This document shows, in pieces, positions 47,407 through 55,751 of a stretch of 64,000 nucleotides of DNA. Under the pieces are notes generated by a model that did no database searches, had not been told where the DNA came from, and worked only from the letters and a program-made list of their open reading frames with translations. The first letter of the stretch is position 1; each line of letters starts with the position of its first letter. The position numbers and the translations under genes are program-made. Source of the stretch: Paraburkholderia hiiakae (lineage in GTDB: Bacteria; Pseudomonadota; Gammaproteobacteria; Burkholderiales; Burkholderiaceae); NCBI RefSeq assembly GCF_904848665.1, contig NZ_CAJHCQ010000010.1, positions 1 to 64,000 of the forward strand, in the 5' to 3' direction.

Positions 47407-48698
47407 TTTGCCCCACCTGGCGCCGGGCCGAAAACCTGCTCGTCGTCATCGACGAAGTCGGAGACGGTGCGCTGGCGCGCGCCTTCCCATTTCGCTATCA
47501 CAGCGGTCGCCACGCTGTTGCCGATCACATTGGTCATCGTGCGGCCCATGTCGAGGATCTGGTCGATCGCGAGTACCATGGCCACGCCTTCGACCGGCAA
47601 GTGGAACATCGGCGCCACCGCCGCGACCACCACCACCGAACCGCGCGGCACGCCGGCCATCCCCTTGCTGCTGAGCATCAGGACGAGCAGCATGAAGAAC
47701 TGCTGCGAGATCGGCATGTGGACCCCGAACGCCTGGGCGATGAAGATGGCCGCAAACGCCTGATACATCATCGAGCCGTCGAGATTGAACGCATAGCCCA
47801 ACGGAAGGGTGAAGCCGACGACCTTCTTGTCGACGCCGAAGCGTTCCAACTGCTCGGTCAGCCGCGGATAGGCCGCCTCGCTGCTCGCCGTCGCAAACGC
47901 GATCATCGCCGGTTCGCGCACCGCCTTGAGCAAAGCGCCGACGCTACGGCCGAGGAACAGATAGCCGACGAAAACCAGGATCGCCCACAGCACGGCCAGC
48001 CCCACATAGAAGGAGCCAATCAACTTGCCATACGTGTAAATGACGTCGAGGCCGCGCAGCGTGACCGCCGAAGCGATCGCGCCGAAGACGCCGAAGGGCG
48101 CGGCACGCATGACATAGTTCGTCACGCGCAGCATGACGGGCACCATGCCGTCGATCATCTCGATCACGACCTTGACGCGCGCGTCCCGTTTCGTCGCGCT
48201 CAGCCCAAGGCCGAGAAAGACGGAGAAGACCAGGATCTGCAGGATATCGTTACGCGCCATGGCGTCCAGCAGGCTGGTCGGAAAGGCGTGGGTTAGCACG
48301 TCCTTGAAGTTCAAGGCCGAGGTATTCAGGCCAGTGTCGACCTCGCCGCTACCCGCGACCATGTGCAGGCCAGCCCCCGGCTGCAGGAGATTCGCGAAGA
48401 CGAGGCCCACCGTGAGCGAAATCAGCGACGCGCAAACGAACCAGCCTACCGAGCGCAAACCGATGCGCCCGACATCCTGGCCGCTGTCCATGCCGGCCAG
48501 CCCCGACACCAGCGTGACAAACACCAGCGGCGCGATGATCATCTTGATGAGGCGCAGGAAGATGTCCGTGACGATCGAGAAGTAACCTGCGATGGCTTTG
48601 AGTGTAGCCGGATCGGATGTACTGGCGTGGCACGCGTAGCCCGCAACGACGCCCAGTATCATGCCAACGCCAATATAGAAGGTGAGGCGATTTTTCAT
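47403..48698 (-). CDS. Dicarboxylate/amino acid:cation symporter (DctA/GltP type)
   Basis: A 431-residue inner-membrane DAACS-family symporter. Conserved features are IFLRLIKMIIAPLVFVTLVS in the N-terminal helices, the re-entrant loop with the serine-rich motif FATASSEAAYPRL, the helix-7 motif GYAFNLDGSMMYQAFAAIFI, and the second loop MLSSKGMAGVPRGSVVVVAA. A final DMGRTMTNVIGNSVATAVIA supplies the substrate-binding Asp/Arg/Asn residues. It is the first gene of the run symporter - racemase - aspartase, with a 4-nt overlap to the racemase. L- or D-aspartate (or glutamate/C4-dicarboxylates) is therefore the expected substrate. A LysR gene lies upstream in the same direction with candidate sites between them. 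Confidence 0.9.
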   Translation of the reverse strand: MKNRLTFYIGVGMILGVVAGYACHASTSDPATLKAIAGYFSIVTDIFLRLIKMIIAPLVFVTLVSGLAGMDSGQDVGRIGLRSVGWFVCASLISLTVGLVFANLLQPGAGLHMVAGSGEVDTGLNTSALNFKDVLTHAFPTSLLDAMARNDILQILVFSVFLGLGLSATKRDARVKVVIEMIDGMVPVMLRVTNYVMRAAPFGVFGAIASAVTLRGLDVIYTYGKLIGSFYVGLAVLWAILVFVGYLFLGRSVGALLKAVREPAMIAFATASSEAAYPRLTEQLERFGVDKKVVGFTLPLGYAFNLDGSMMYQAFAAIFIAQAFGVHMPISQQFFMLLVLMLSSKGMAGVPRGSVVVVAAVAPMFHLPVEGVAMVLAIDQILDMGRTMTNVIGNSVATAVIAKWEGARQRTVSDFVDDDEQVFGPAPGGAK

Positions 48699-48830
48699 TT
48701 CCGTCTGTCCTTGAGTGACGCAGGGCGGTCAAGACATGACCGGCGTACGTTGAGAGACGCCTTGGAGCGAGATCGACTGCGACTCGGTCAAGCGTTGACA
48801 GGCATATTAGGGACGCCAAAAGAAACGATG

Positions 48831-48867
48831 ATGCCGTTGTGGCATGTGACTATGCGCAATTTGCATA
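48831..48867. promoter_or_regulatory. Inverted repeats upstream of the aspartate operon
   Basis: Two short inverted repeats lie between the LysR gene and the symporter start: ATGCC-GTTGT-GGCAT (48831-48845) and TATGC-GCAATTT-GCATA (48851-48867). Their size and spacing fit LysR-type T-N11-A sites. They lie about 130-170 nt upstream of the symporter start codon and are good candidates for activation of the operon by the neighbouring LysR protein. Confidence 0.5.
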
Positions 48868-48880
48868 AGGCGGGAAAACC

Positions 48881-49795
48881 CTAGACGCCGGACTGTAAAA
48901 CCGCACGACAGTGCTGCCAGAGCGTATCGAGAAACTCGCTGCGGTTAGAGGCGTCGCGATAGACCCGAAGCTCGATATCCAGATTCCAGGAAGGCGGACC
49001 CGCGGGAACCAGTTCACCCGCGTCCAGCTCCGCGGCAATGGCGCTCTTTGGCAGCCAGGCCATCCCTTCGCCTTCCATGACCATTTTTTTGAGCACCTCG
49101 GCCATGTCCGATTCATAGTGAAGCAATAGCGCGGGTGCAGAGGAGGCGCGACCCAGCAGCAGCGCAAGGCAACGCCCGAAATAACTCGTCTCGGTGTACG
49201 AAATGTGAGGCAACGGCTGCTTTGCCGTTCCTGGCAGTCGATACATCGGTGCGGAACGCAGGTTTGGCCTGCTGGCCGGCATGAGTGTGTCGATACCCAC
49301 GGTGAGATGCTCGTACTTCGCGGGATCGAGATGCAAAGGCAGTTCGGGATGGTGATAGGCGAACATCAATTCGCAGTTGCCATTCACGAGCATCAGGATC
49401 GAGTCGTGCACGTTGGTCGGCACCACGCGCGCGCGCACGTCGCCGAAGTGGGCGGAAAGCGCCTTGAGCCACGCAGGCAGGAAATTTAGCGCGATCGTGT
49501 GGCCAGCGGCAATCTGGAGGCTCTTGCCACCGATCCGTTTTTCAGTGCGGATGATGGCGCGTGTATCGAAGAGCCTGTTCAGGATATCTTCGGCGACCTC
49601 GCGGAATAATTGACCCGCGGGCGTCAACACCGGAGGGAAGCTGCTGCGATCGATCAATTCCGCCCCGACCCATTGCTCCAGCGATTGAATGCGCCGGCTG
49701 AACCCGGACTGGGTCACATTGCGGAACTCGGCTGCGCGCGAAAAGCTCTGGTATTGAGCAAGGGCGATGAAGTCCTCGACCCACTTGATTTCCAT
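48881..49795 (-). CDS. LysR-family regulator of the asparagine/aspartate genes
   Basis: A 304-residue LysR-type regulator. The winged HTH (MEIKWVEDFIALAQYQSFSR, AAEFRNVTQSGFSRRIQSLE) is followed by the wing FPPVLTPAGQLFREVAEDIL and the effector domain (GGKSLQIAAGHTIALNFLPA; MVMEGEGMAWLPKSAIAAEL). The VTQSGFSRRI recognition helix and the length are standard. It sits between the asparaginase gene and the symporter-racemase-aspartase operon, all in the same direction, so its most likely role is to sense aspartate, asparagine or a C4 acid and activate these genes. The effector is inferred from context only. Confidence 0.88.
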   Translation of the reverse strand: MEIKWVEDFIALAQYQSFSRAAEFRNVTQSGFSRRIQSLEQWVGAELIDRSSFPPVLTPAGQLFREVAEDILNRLFDTRAIIRTEKRIGGKSLQIAAGHTIALNFLPAWLKALSAHFGDVRARVVPTNVHDSILMLVNGNCELMFAYHHPELPLHLDPAKYEHLTVGIDTLMPASRPNLRSAPMYRLPGTAKQPLPHISYTETSYFGRCLALLLGRASSAPALLLHYESDMAEVLKKMVMEGEGMAWLPKSAIAAELDAGELVPAGPPSWNLDIELRVYRDASNRSEFLDTLWQHCRAVLQSGV

Positions 49796-49922
49796 ACGTC
49801 TGGCCCGCCTTGTGAGACGCGAAATACCGTTTTCAGGAAGCTCCGATCTTACGCCGGTGCCGTCGCATCAGGTCACGTCCCAGACCGCGCCTGACCGGGT
49901 GAAGGTCAGCGAGGGCATCCAC

Positions 49923-49963
49923 GAGGATTGCGTCCGCACTAACTCAATGCGGACGCAATCCTC
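49923..49963 (-). terminator. Perfect 16-bp hairpin after the asparaginase gene
   Basis: GAGGATTGCGTCCGCA (49923-49938) and TGCGGACGCAATCCTC (49948-49963) pair perfectly around a 9-nt loop, starting 11 nt past the asparaginase stop on the minus strand. No T run follows the stem. It is a stable 3' end structure, probably a terminator. Confidence 0.7.
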
Positions 49964-49974
49964 ACCGGTTTCGG

Positions 49975-51117
49975 TCAGTAAGTAGCAGAGAAAGCTGCCT
50001 GCACCTGTGCGGGCGACGTGATCCCATTGGCGATCAACAGTTGGGTTAGCAAACGAGCCTTCTCAGGATTGAGATCGAGCGACGCGACAAATCCGCTTTT
50101 GTCATCGTCGACTTCGACGTTCCGGTTCACGAAGCCCGATCCAACCCGCGAAGACCGAACGACAACGACGCCCATTTTTGCGGCCCGCTGCATGGCAAGC
50201 ATGGCGGCGTTGGACACGTCGCCATCGCCGACCCCGGCGATCACGATTCCCTTCGCCTTGTCCGCAATCGCGTGGTCGATCTGTGTCGCGTCCATGTTGC
50301 TGTGCGCGAAAACAATTTCGACCCGGGGCAATTGTCCGTCGACGGGCAGCGTGTACGGGGCCCGACGAGCCGAGAGAACAGGCGAAACGAAGCGGATCGA
50401 TGCCGGATCCACATAGCCGATTGGCCCCGCGTTGGGAGACAGGAACGTCTGAACCGAAGTGGTGTTCGTTTTGGTTATCCAACGCGGATCATGAATCGTG
50501 TCGTTCATCACCACCATCACGCCACGCCCCTGCGACTGCGGGCTGGCGGCGACCTCGACGGCTTCGAGAAGGTTATTGGGACCATCAGCACTGGTGACGC
50601 CGCCCGGTCTCATCGATCCCACGAGGACGACCGGCTTGGTGGAATGGATAACGTTCTTCAGAAAGAATGCGGTTTCCTCCATGGTGTCCGTGCCGTGCGT
50701 AATCACGACACCGTCCGCCTCGCCGCGATCAAAAATCTCGTTGATGCGTTTGGCCAACTGGAACCAGACCTTGTCGTTCATGTCTTGCGAGCCGATATTC
50801 GAAATCTGCTCAGCCGAGATCGTGGCGAATTTCTCGATGCCGGGCACATCCTTGATCAACTGTTGTCCGGTTCGCTCACCCGAGTTGTATCCGATAGCCG
50901 AGCGGGCGTCTGCCGTTCCGGAGATCGTGCCTCCGGTTGCAAGTACGATGACGCGCGGCAGTTGTTTTGCCTGGCCGACGACGTTCGGTTGTTGATCTGC
51001 GCTGGCATCCGCGGCTGCCGCGGACGTGCAATAGAGGGGAAGGGCAATGAATACCGCCAGTGCAGCGGAAATGGTCGTATGAAATGGAACTGAAACGGGG
51101 CGCGCGAATTTTTTCAT
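49975..51117 (-). CDS. ansB: Periplasmic type II L-asparaginase
   Basis: A 380-residue protein with an N-terminal signal (TTISAALAVFIALPLYCTSA, AAADAS), so it acts in the periplasm, hydrolysing asparagine (and often glutamine) to aspartate and ammonia. Both catalytic threonine motifs are intact: VIVLATGGTISGTADARS and VITHGTDTMEETAFFL. The conserved VLVGSMRPGGVTSADGPNNL and GVVVVRSSRVGSGFVNRNVE segments are also present. The start at 51117 (MKKFARPVS) is just upstream of the signal; longer frames add nothing. The product aspartate could be taken up by the DctA-type symporter and used by racemase and aspartase encoded next door. A strong hairpin follows the gene, so it is probably transcribed separately. 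Confidence 0.93.
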   Translation of the reverse strand: MKKFARPVSVPFHTTISAALAVFIALPLYCTSAAAADASADQQPNVVGQAKQLPRVIVLATGGTISGTADARSAIGYNSGERTGQQLIKDVPGIEKFATISAEQISNIGSQDMNDKVWFQLAKRINEIFDRGEADGVVITHGTDTMEETAFFLKNVIHSTKPVVLVGSMRPGGVTSADGPNNLLEAVEVAASPQSQGRGVMVVMNDTIHDPRWITKTNTTSVQTFLSPNAGPIGYVDPASIRFVSPVLSARRAPYTLPVDGQLPRVEIVFAHSNMDATQIDHAIADKAKGIVIAGVGDGDVSNAAMLAMQRAAKMGVVVVRSSRVGSGFVNRNVEVDDDKSGFVASLDLNPEKARLLTQLLIANGITSPAQVQAAFSATY

Positions 51118-51611
51118 GATCGTGTACAAGTGGAAGAAACCTTTGACGGAAAGAACGGCGAAGTCACCGGCATATCGGCGAGCGAATGAGGGATCACAAT
51201 CTCTGTTAAACGAACGCCGGGGCCGATTGAGTTTGCGCAGCGCACCCTGCGGACGACTCCGAATCTGGTTTGTAGCGGCTCTGATCACGCCGCGCGTTCG
51301 AGTCAGATCGGATGATAGAAGCAGCCAGGCAAAGGCCAATGCGGGGGTGGCATGTTCCCATGCGAATTCCGCATAACATGGGAAAACCCCAGGCGTCCAA
51401 GACTTCAAGCGGTCCGCTTGCGTCAGAAGTTGGAGCAACGTTTGATCGCTTTCTGGCGTTACTGCTCGGCCTTGGAAACCGACGGTCGGTGTTGGGTAAT
51501 CAGCAACGATTGATCGTTCTGATCATCCGGCGCCTCGGGAGATATTTGCTATAACGAAAGACACCAACCAGGGTGGTAGTCCGTCTACCTACCAGTACTA
51601 CGGAGGCTCCG
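51118..51611. other. Intergenic stretch between divergent genes
   Basis: 494 bases between asparaginase (leftward) and the DUF3303 gene (rightward). Short open frames exist but show no protein-like composition. It should contain both promoters, yet no clear -35/-10 pair or palindrome was recognised. A GGAGG site precedes the DUF3303 gene. Confidence 0.4.
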
Positions 51612-51899
51612 ATGAAATTCATCGTGCAGTGGCACAGGATTCCTGGCGTAACCCCGTTGCAGACGCGGCAAAAACGCCGGGAGGTGGAACCGCTACGACC
51701 CGCCGGACTTAAAGTGCTCGGCGAATGGTACGCCGTAGCCGAGCCAGAGGGAGTCGCAATAATAGAAGCCGATGATCCGCGTGATGTGGCGTTGCAGTTT
51801 CTTCGATATGCCAGTTATGTGAAATTCTCAGTCACTCCCGCCCTGTCTCGGGAGGAGTGGGAGGAAGTGCTCGCGAAACTTCCCGACAGTCAGACATGA
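51612..51899 (+). CDS. DUF3303-type small protein
   Basis: A 95-residue protein starting MKFIVQWHRIPGVTPLQTRQ, with GGAGG 6 nt upstream. The sequence LKVLGEWYAVAEPEGVAIIE, then ADDPRDVALQFLRYASYVKF, SVTPALSREEWEEVL, fits the small ferredoxin-like alpha/beta fold annotated as DUF3303 or DUF3303-like (strand - helix - strand with an E-WY and a V-I-EA core, ending W-E-L). It has no signal peptide. It lies alone between the asparaginase and the AraC-type regulator, convergent with the latter. Function unknown. Confidence 0.7.
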   Translation: MKFIVQWHRIPGVTPLQTRQKRREVEPLRPAGLKVLGEWYAVAEPEGVAIIEADDPRDVALQFLRYASYVKFSVTPALSREEWEEVLAKLPDSQT

Positions 51900-51987
51900 A
51901 TCCTGTCCGCGTCTGACCGGATGACTGGTGCCCTGGATAACGGAGCCCGGATCCATGCAGGAGGCGATCACGTCCGGCTTCTGCCGT

Positions 51988-53052
51988 TCACCCTTTAGCT
52001 GCGAGTGTCCGCTCTGAAGTCAGAGTGAGCCCCTCAGGGATAGACGTGTCTCTTGGCGAACTCGGCTGGCAGAAGCGTCTGCGGTAGTCGGATGGGGTTA
52101 GGCCCACGACTTTTCGGAACACGCGACGAAACCCTCCGACGTCAGCGTAGCCGAGACGCCACGAAATTTCCTCGATGCTCGCCTGCGAAAACTCCAGCAT
52201 TTCGCGCGCCCTGGTAATTCGCAGCCTCTGCTGATATACGCTTGGCTTCATCCCTGTGGCCGCAACAAAACGACGCAAAAATGTGCGGGGTTCAAGCGCG
52301 GCATATCGTGCAATATCCGCAACGCTGACCGGACATTCGCGTTGAGTAAGAAGCCATTGCTGTGCTTTTAAAATGGTTCTATCGCCATGCTTCGTTCGCG
52401 GATCGAATTCGCTATAAAAGCGCTGCTCGCGTCCAGGCGGGTCGACGTTCATGAAACGTGCTGTTTCCAGCATGACTGAGGCGCCCAGAAACCTCTCGGT
52501 GAGCCGTAGCCCAAGGTCTGCCCACGCCAGTACGCCGCCAGCGGTGACAACGTCTCCATAGTCAATGATCATGTAGTCGGTTTCTGTAAGCACATCAGGA
52601 AATTGCAGGGCGAATCGATCGCTGAATGACCAATGTGTCGTGGCCTGCCGGCCGCGTAGAAGACCTGTTCTCGCCAGGATAAAGACACCACCGCATACCG
52701 CGGCGAGGACTACGCCTTCGGCATGGTTATCTCGAAGCCAGCGCAGTAGCGGACTATCCGTTTCGATCTTCTCGGGGGCTTGCACATTCCCGGGGATCAC
52801 TACCAGCGACAATGCGTGCGGTGAACCCGGACAACTGTCATACGCACAACGGACCTCGGCTGTGCAATCGTCCACTCGCCAGTGCGTAATTCGCACAGGT
52901 GGCCGCGCGTCGCCGTTTTGTCGTTTCGCCGCGAACTCACCTGCGTATGTGAACAAATCAGTCAGGCCGTAGATACCTGCGTTCGAAGAACCCGCGTCGC
53001 AAGCGAGTCCAATCTCGATCCGTGGCGACGAAGCTAGTGCCGTTTTTGCCAT
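51988..53052 (-). CDS. GlxA-family AraC-type regulator
   Basis: A 354-residue regulator with an N-terminal DJ-1/PfpI-like (class I glutamine amidotransferase-like) domain and a C-terminal AraC helix-turn-helix pair. The N-terminal domain shows IEIGLACDAGSSNAGIYGLT and the nucleophile-elbow-like VVLAAVCGGVFILARTGLL, with a cysteine in the usual position. The AraC domain shows VSVADIARYAALEPRTFLRR, FVAATGMKPSVYQQRLRITR and IEEISWRLGYADVGGFRRVF. An in-frame GTG 12 nt upstream (VTKN) is an alternative start. It is divergent from the alpha/beta hydrolase gene at 53292, which it may control. Members of this group often respond to quaternary amines, but no such gene is nearby. Confidence 0.82.
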   Translation of the reverse strand: MAKTALASSPRIEIGLACDAGSSNAGIYGLTDLFTYAGEFAAKRQNGDARPPVRITHWRVDDCTAEVRCAYDSCPGSPHALSLVVIPGNVQAPEKIETDSPLLRWLRDNHAEGVVLAAVCGGVFILARTGLLRGRQATTHWSFSDRFALQFPDVLTETDYMIIDYGDVVTAGGVLAWADLGLRLTERFLGASVMLETARFMNVDPPGREQRFYSEFDPRTKHGDRTILKAQQWLLTQRECPVSVADIARYAALEPRTFLRRFVAATGMKPSVYQQRLRITRAREMLEFSQASIEEISWRLGYADVGGFRRVFRKVVGLTPSDYRRRFCQPSSPRDTSIPEGLTLTSERTLAAKG

Positions 53053-53291
53053 GTTTTTTGTCACATTCGGCCGTTGTGGTGTTCGGGCGCACTGAATACT
53101 CTGACACTAGCAGACTCATTTCGACTGAAACCGGGGCAAGCACGGCCAGGGAGCCGGTATGCCCAGGTTCTAAACGTCAGTTCGTTGAGCCCCCAACTGT
53201 CGGGTCAATGCGGAGTACCGGTTTCCGAAAGTCACGTCTGCGCTCGTGGAACATTCATCCCTTGTTAGAACCGCCAAAAAAAGGATACGAG

Positions 53292-54137
53292 ATGAAAGCG
53301 AACCCTGGAAGTGGATACATCACCACCGCAGACGGAACCCAGATTTTTTACAAGGACTGGGGCACCGGTGAACCATTGGTCTTTCATCATGGCTGGCCCC
53401 TTTCGGCTGACGATTGGGATGCCCAATTAATGTTTTTCCTCGATCAAGGATATCGGGTCATTGCTCATGACCGCCGCGGCCACGGGCGCTCTACCCAAAC
53501 TGTGAGCGGTCATGACATGGACACCTACGCCGCCGACGTCGCCGAACTCGTTAAGATACTTGATCTGAAGAATGCGGTACACATCGGTCACTCCACGGGT
53601 GGTGGGGAAGTGGCGCGTTATGTCGCCCGGCACGGCACGGGCAACGAACGCGTAGCGAAAGCGGTACTCATTAGCGCAATTCCGCCTCTCTTCATGAAGT
53701 CAGAGAAAAACCCCGAAGGCGTTCCCAGGGAAGTAGTCGACGAGATCCGCAACGGCACGGCGAATCACCGCGCCCAGTTTTACAAGGACATCACCGTTCC
53801 GTTTTACGGCTTCAACCGCCCAGGCGCGACGGTCTCCGAAGGCATCCGGGAGAACTGGTGGCGGCAGGGCATGATGGGCGGCATCAAGGCCCAATACGAT
53901 TGCATCAAGGTGCTTTCGGAAACGGAGTTCTACGACGATCTGGCGATGATAGACGTGCCAGTGCTGGTGATGCACGGCGAGGACGACCAGATCTGCCCCT
54001 TCGCGACGACGGGAGCGAAATCCGTCAAGCTTCTCAAGCACGGGACGCTCAAGTCATATCCAGGATTGCCGCATGGCATGCCCACCACGCATGCGGAGCA
54101 GATCAACGCCGACCTGCTGGCGTTCATCAAGGCTTGA
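53292..54137 (+). CDS. Alpha/beta hydrolase of the non-haem chloroperoxidase type
   Basis: A 281-residue alpha/beta-hydrolase. The start at 53292 is supported by AAGGA upstream; longer frames add unrelated residues. The family-specific N-terminus is SGYITTADGTQIFYKDWGTG. The oxyanion-hole region is VFHHGWPLSADDWD, the nucleophile elbow GHSTGGGEVARYVAR with Ser, the acid in VLVMHGEDDQICPF, and the catalytic His in YPGLPHGMPTTHAEQI. These are features of cofactor-free haloperoxidase/esterases, which form peracids from acetate and peroxide or act as esterases. The gene is divergent from the AraC-type regulator. The physiological substrate is unknown; the halogenating activity implied by the name is usually a side reaction. 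Confidence 0.88.
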   Translation: MKANPGSGYITTADGTQIFYKDWGTGEPLVFHHGWPLSADDWDAQLMFFLDQGYRVIAHDRRGHGRSTQTVSGHDMDTYAADVAELVKILDLKNAVHIGHSTGGGEVARYVARHGTGNERVAKAVLISAIPPLFMKSEKNPEGVPREVVDEIRNGTANHRAQFYKDITVPFYGFNRPGATVSEGIRENWWRQGMMGGIKAQYDCIKVLSETEFYDDLAMIDVPVLVMHGEDDQICPFATTGAKSVKLLKHGTLKSYPGLPHGMPTTHAEQINADLLAFIKA

Positions 54138-54574
54138 GCGGTCTGATACGCCGGGCAACGCCGGGGCGCTCGCTCAGGCGTTATCGCCTCACTTGCCTCA
54201 GCCGGCCATGGCGCTGCAAGCCAGTCGGCGGACGAGCACAGGGCTGACGCATGGTTGACTGAAGGGAACAATTGAATTGCCATAGGCGATGATGTTTTCC
54301 CGTCGAAACTCGCCCAGAATCAGATCTATCCCCGAAGGCCGCGAACAACCCTTGACGGACGAACTTCGCCTTGTCCATAGGGCGGCTGCTTCCGAGGTTC
54401 AATGGCTATTTAACCCGCCAGTTCGGAGCGTGCTCGGGCTGGTCGGCGGTTCGAACGGTTCGAGCGGCTCGAAAGAGGTCGCTTCGAACGGATGCTTTCG
54501 ACAAGCCATCGATTCGAAAGTCACTTCGAGGGGCCATGTTCCATACCCTGGTTAAACGCCAACGGAGCAAGAAA
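54138..54574. other. Intergenic stretch with a cluster of TTCGA(A/G) motifs
   Basis: No convincing gene is seen. Between 54450 and 54530 the hexamer TTCGAA or TTCGAG occurs repeatedly: 54450, 54459, 54483, 54513 and 54525. TTCGAG-CGG-CTCGAA at 54459-54473 forms a perfect 6-3-6 inverted repeat. The cluster lies 45-125 nt upstream of the carbonic-anhydrase-like gene and could be a regulator binding region. Confidence 0.4.
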
Positions 54575-55156
54575 ATGGGCAAGTTCAGCAATTACGAGTA
54601 CAGGAATCTTCCCGGGTTCGACATGAAGACCTTCGCGGGCGCGAACCAGGCTATCCCGATGAAGACACTCGTGATCCACTGCCTTGACCCTCGGGCGGTT
54701 GAAATCCCGCAGGCCGTCGCTGACTATTTTGGGGACGAGGTCTACCCGGGAGAAATCATCACCGACGAGAATGGCACCCGAGTTGGATCCACGCGGACAC
54801 TATTTGCCGCGACGAATGCGGGCGGACGCGCCGCCTTCGCTCTAGCGTCCGTGGCGGCGATGGATTATTTATTCGATGTTCAAAAGGTCGTTGTCGTTCA
54901 CCACTCGTTCTGCGGTACGACGACCCTGACGCCGGAACTGATGGTCGAGGAGTTTCATGATCATCATCACGCTGATATCTCGACGCTGTTCGATCACGAT
55001 AGCCTCGCCATCATGGATTTCGAGGAGTCGCTCAACTATGACATCAAGTTGCTTCGTTCGAGCCCGGCAGTGCCGAAGCACGTCAAGCTCTACGGCTTCT
55101 TCTATGAGATCAGTTCCGGCAAGTTGACGGAAGTGGTGCGGGACATTCCTGCATAG
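54575..55156 (+). CDS. Beta-carbonic-anhydrase-like zinc protein
   Basis: A 193-residue protein with the zinc-site pattern of beta-class carbonic anhydrases: first the Cys-x-Asp-x-Arg-like CLDPR in KTLVIHCLDPRAVEIP, then the His-x2-Cys in VVVVHHSFCGTTTLTPEL. The intervening helix region is GGRAAFALASVAAMDYLF, and the last strand is VKLYGFFYEISSGKLTEVV, like the Y-G-YD-TG-L ending of the family. The first site has an extra residue variation (C-L-D-P-R), so the zinc site looks complete. CO2 hydration or a related hydrolase function is possible. The start at 54575 (MGKFSNYEY) follows GGAG. It is co-directional with the hydrolase gene but 437 nt away, hence probably separately expressed. Confidence 0.75.
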   Translation: MGKFSNYEYRNLPGFDMKTFAGANQAIPMKTLVIHCLDPRAVEIPQAVADYFGDEVYPGEIITDENGTRVGSTRTLFAATNAGGRAAFALASVAAMDYLFDVQKVVVVHHSFCGTTTLTPELMVEEFHDHHHADISTLFDHDSLAIMDFEESLNYDIKLLRSSPAVPKHVKLYGFFYEISSGKLTEVVRDIPA

Positions 55157-55488
55157 GCCGCGGTGTGAGCGAATTACCGGACACGCGAACGACGATGACC
55201 TCGGGTACGCATTTCATGCAACGGGCATGAGTCGACCCACACGGGACGATCGACTTTCCACCAGGCAGACGTCCAGGCCGGACTGGAACGCTTTGCCGAA
55301 CGGCGCGGGTCGAAGTCGATGAATATAAGCGAATCGATTATCGACTTCTACCCAAAGGCATTTGATCGATAGGAGTCCAGCCATTTCAGTGAGCCATTTT
55401 TATTGGTGTGGGTAGAATCGCCAATTGGCTTCGAGCAGGCAATCGTCTAAATAAGAGGCCGAACCGTTCCCGCGTGAACAAGGCCGTC

Positions 55489-55578
55489 ATGAAGCTCTAT
55501 TTCAGCCGCAACCTGGCATGCGCGGCTCATGGAGATACTCGCCTGACGGGATCCATTCGTGGGGCTCGACGCGCCTGA
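55489..55578 (+). pseudogene. Possible glutathione S-transferase N-terminal remnant
   Basis: ATG 55489 opens a 29-codon frame starting MKLYFSRNLACAAHGD and ending at 55578. The first ten residues match the typical first strand of a glutathione S-transferase (MKLY-S-N-), after which the sequence is unrelated. This may be a deletion remnant or chance. The rest of 55157-55664 shows no other gene. Confidence 0.25.
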
Positions 55579-55664
55579 ACTGCCCCCGGTCATGGCGGAA
55601 ACGAGATGATCAAGGCAAGAGCCGATTGGAGTCCGAAGCCTCGCGACTGATTGGGTCGTGGGCT

Positions 55665-55739
55665 TTGCAGTAATTTCGAAAAAATTACTGCAATTGATGC
55701 CGGCGGTGTTTTGCAGTAAAATTTGAAAAATTACTGCAA
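55665..55739 (+). promoter_or_regulatory. Two long palindromes upstream of the nucleotidyltransferase-fold gene
   Basis: Palindrome 1 (55665-55693) has perfect 12-bp arms, TTGCAGTAATTT and AAATTACTGCAA, with a 5-nt spacer. Palindrome 2 (55711-55739) has the same outer arms, TTGCAGTAA and TTACTGCAA, with an 11-nt centre. Their starts are 46 bp apart, so they lie on about the same helix face. Palindrome 2 ends 12 nt before the start codon, where a ribosome site would be expected. This is the layout of a dimeric repressor operator pair or a promoter-overlapping control site. Confidence 0.8.
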
Positions 55740-55751
55740 TATCTTCGAGCC

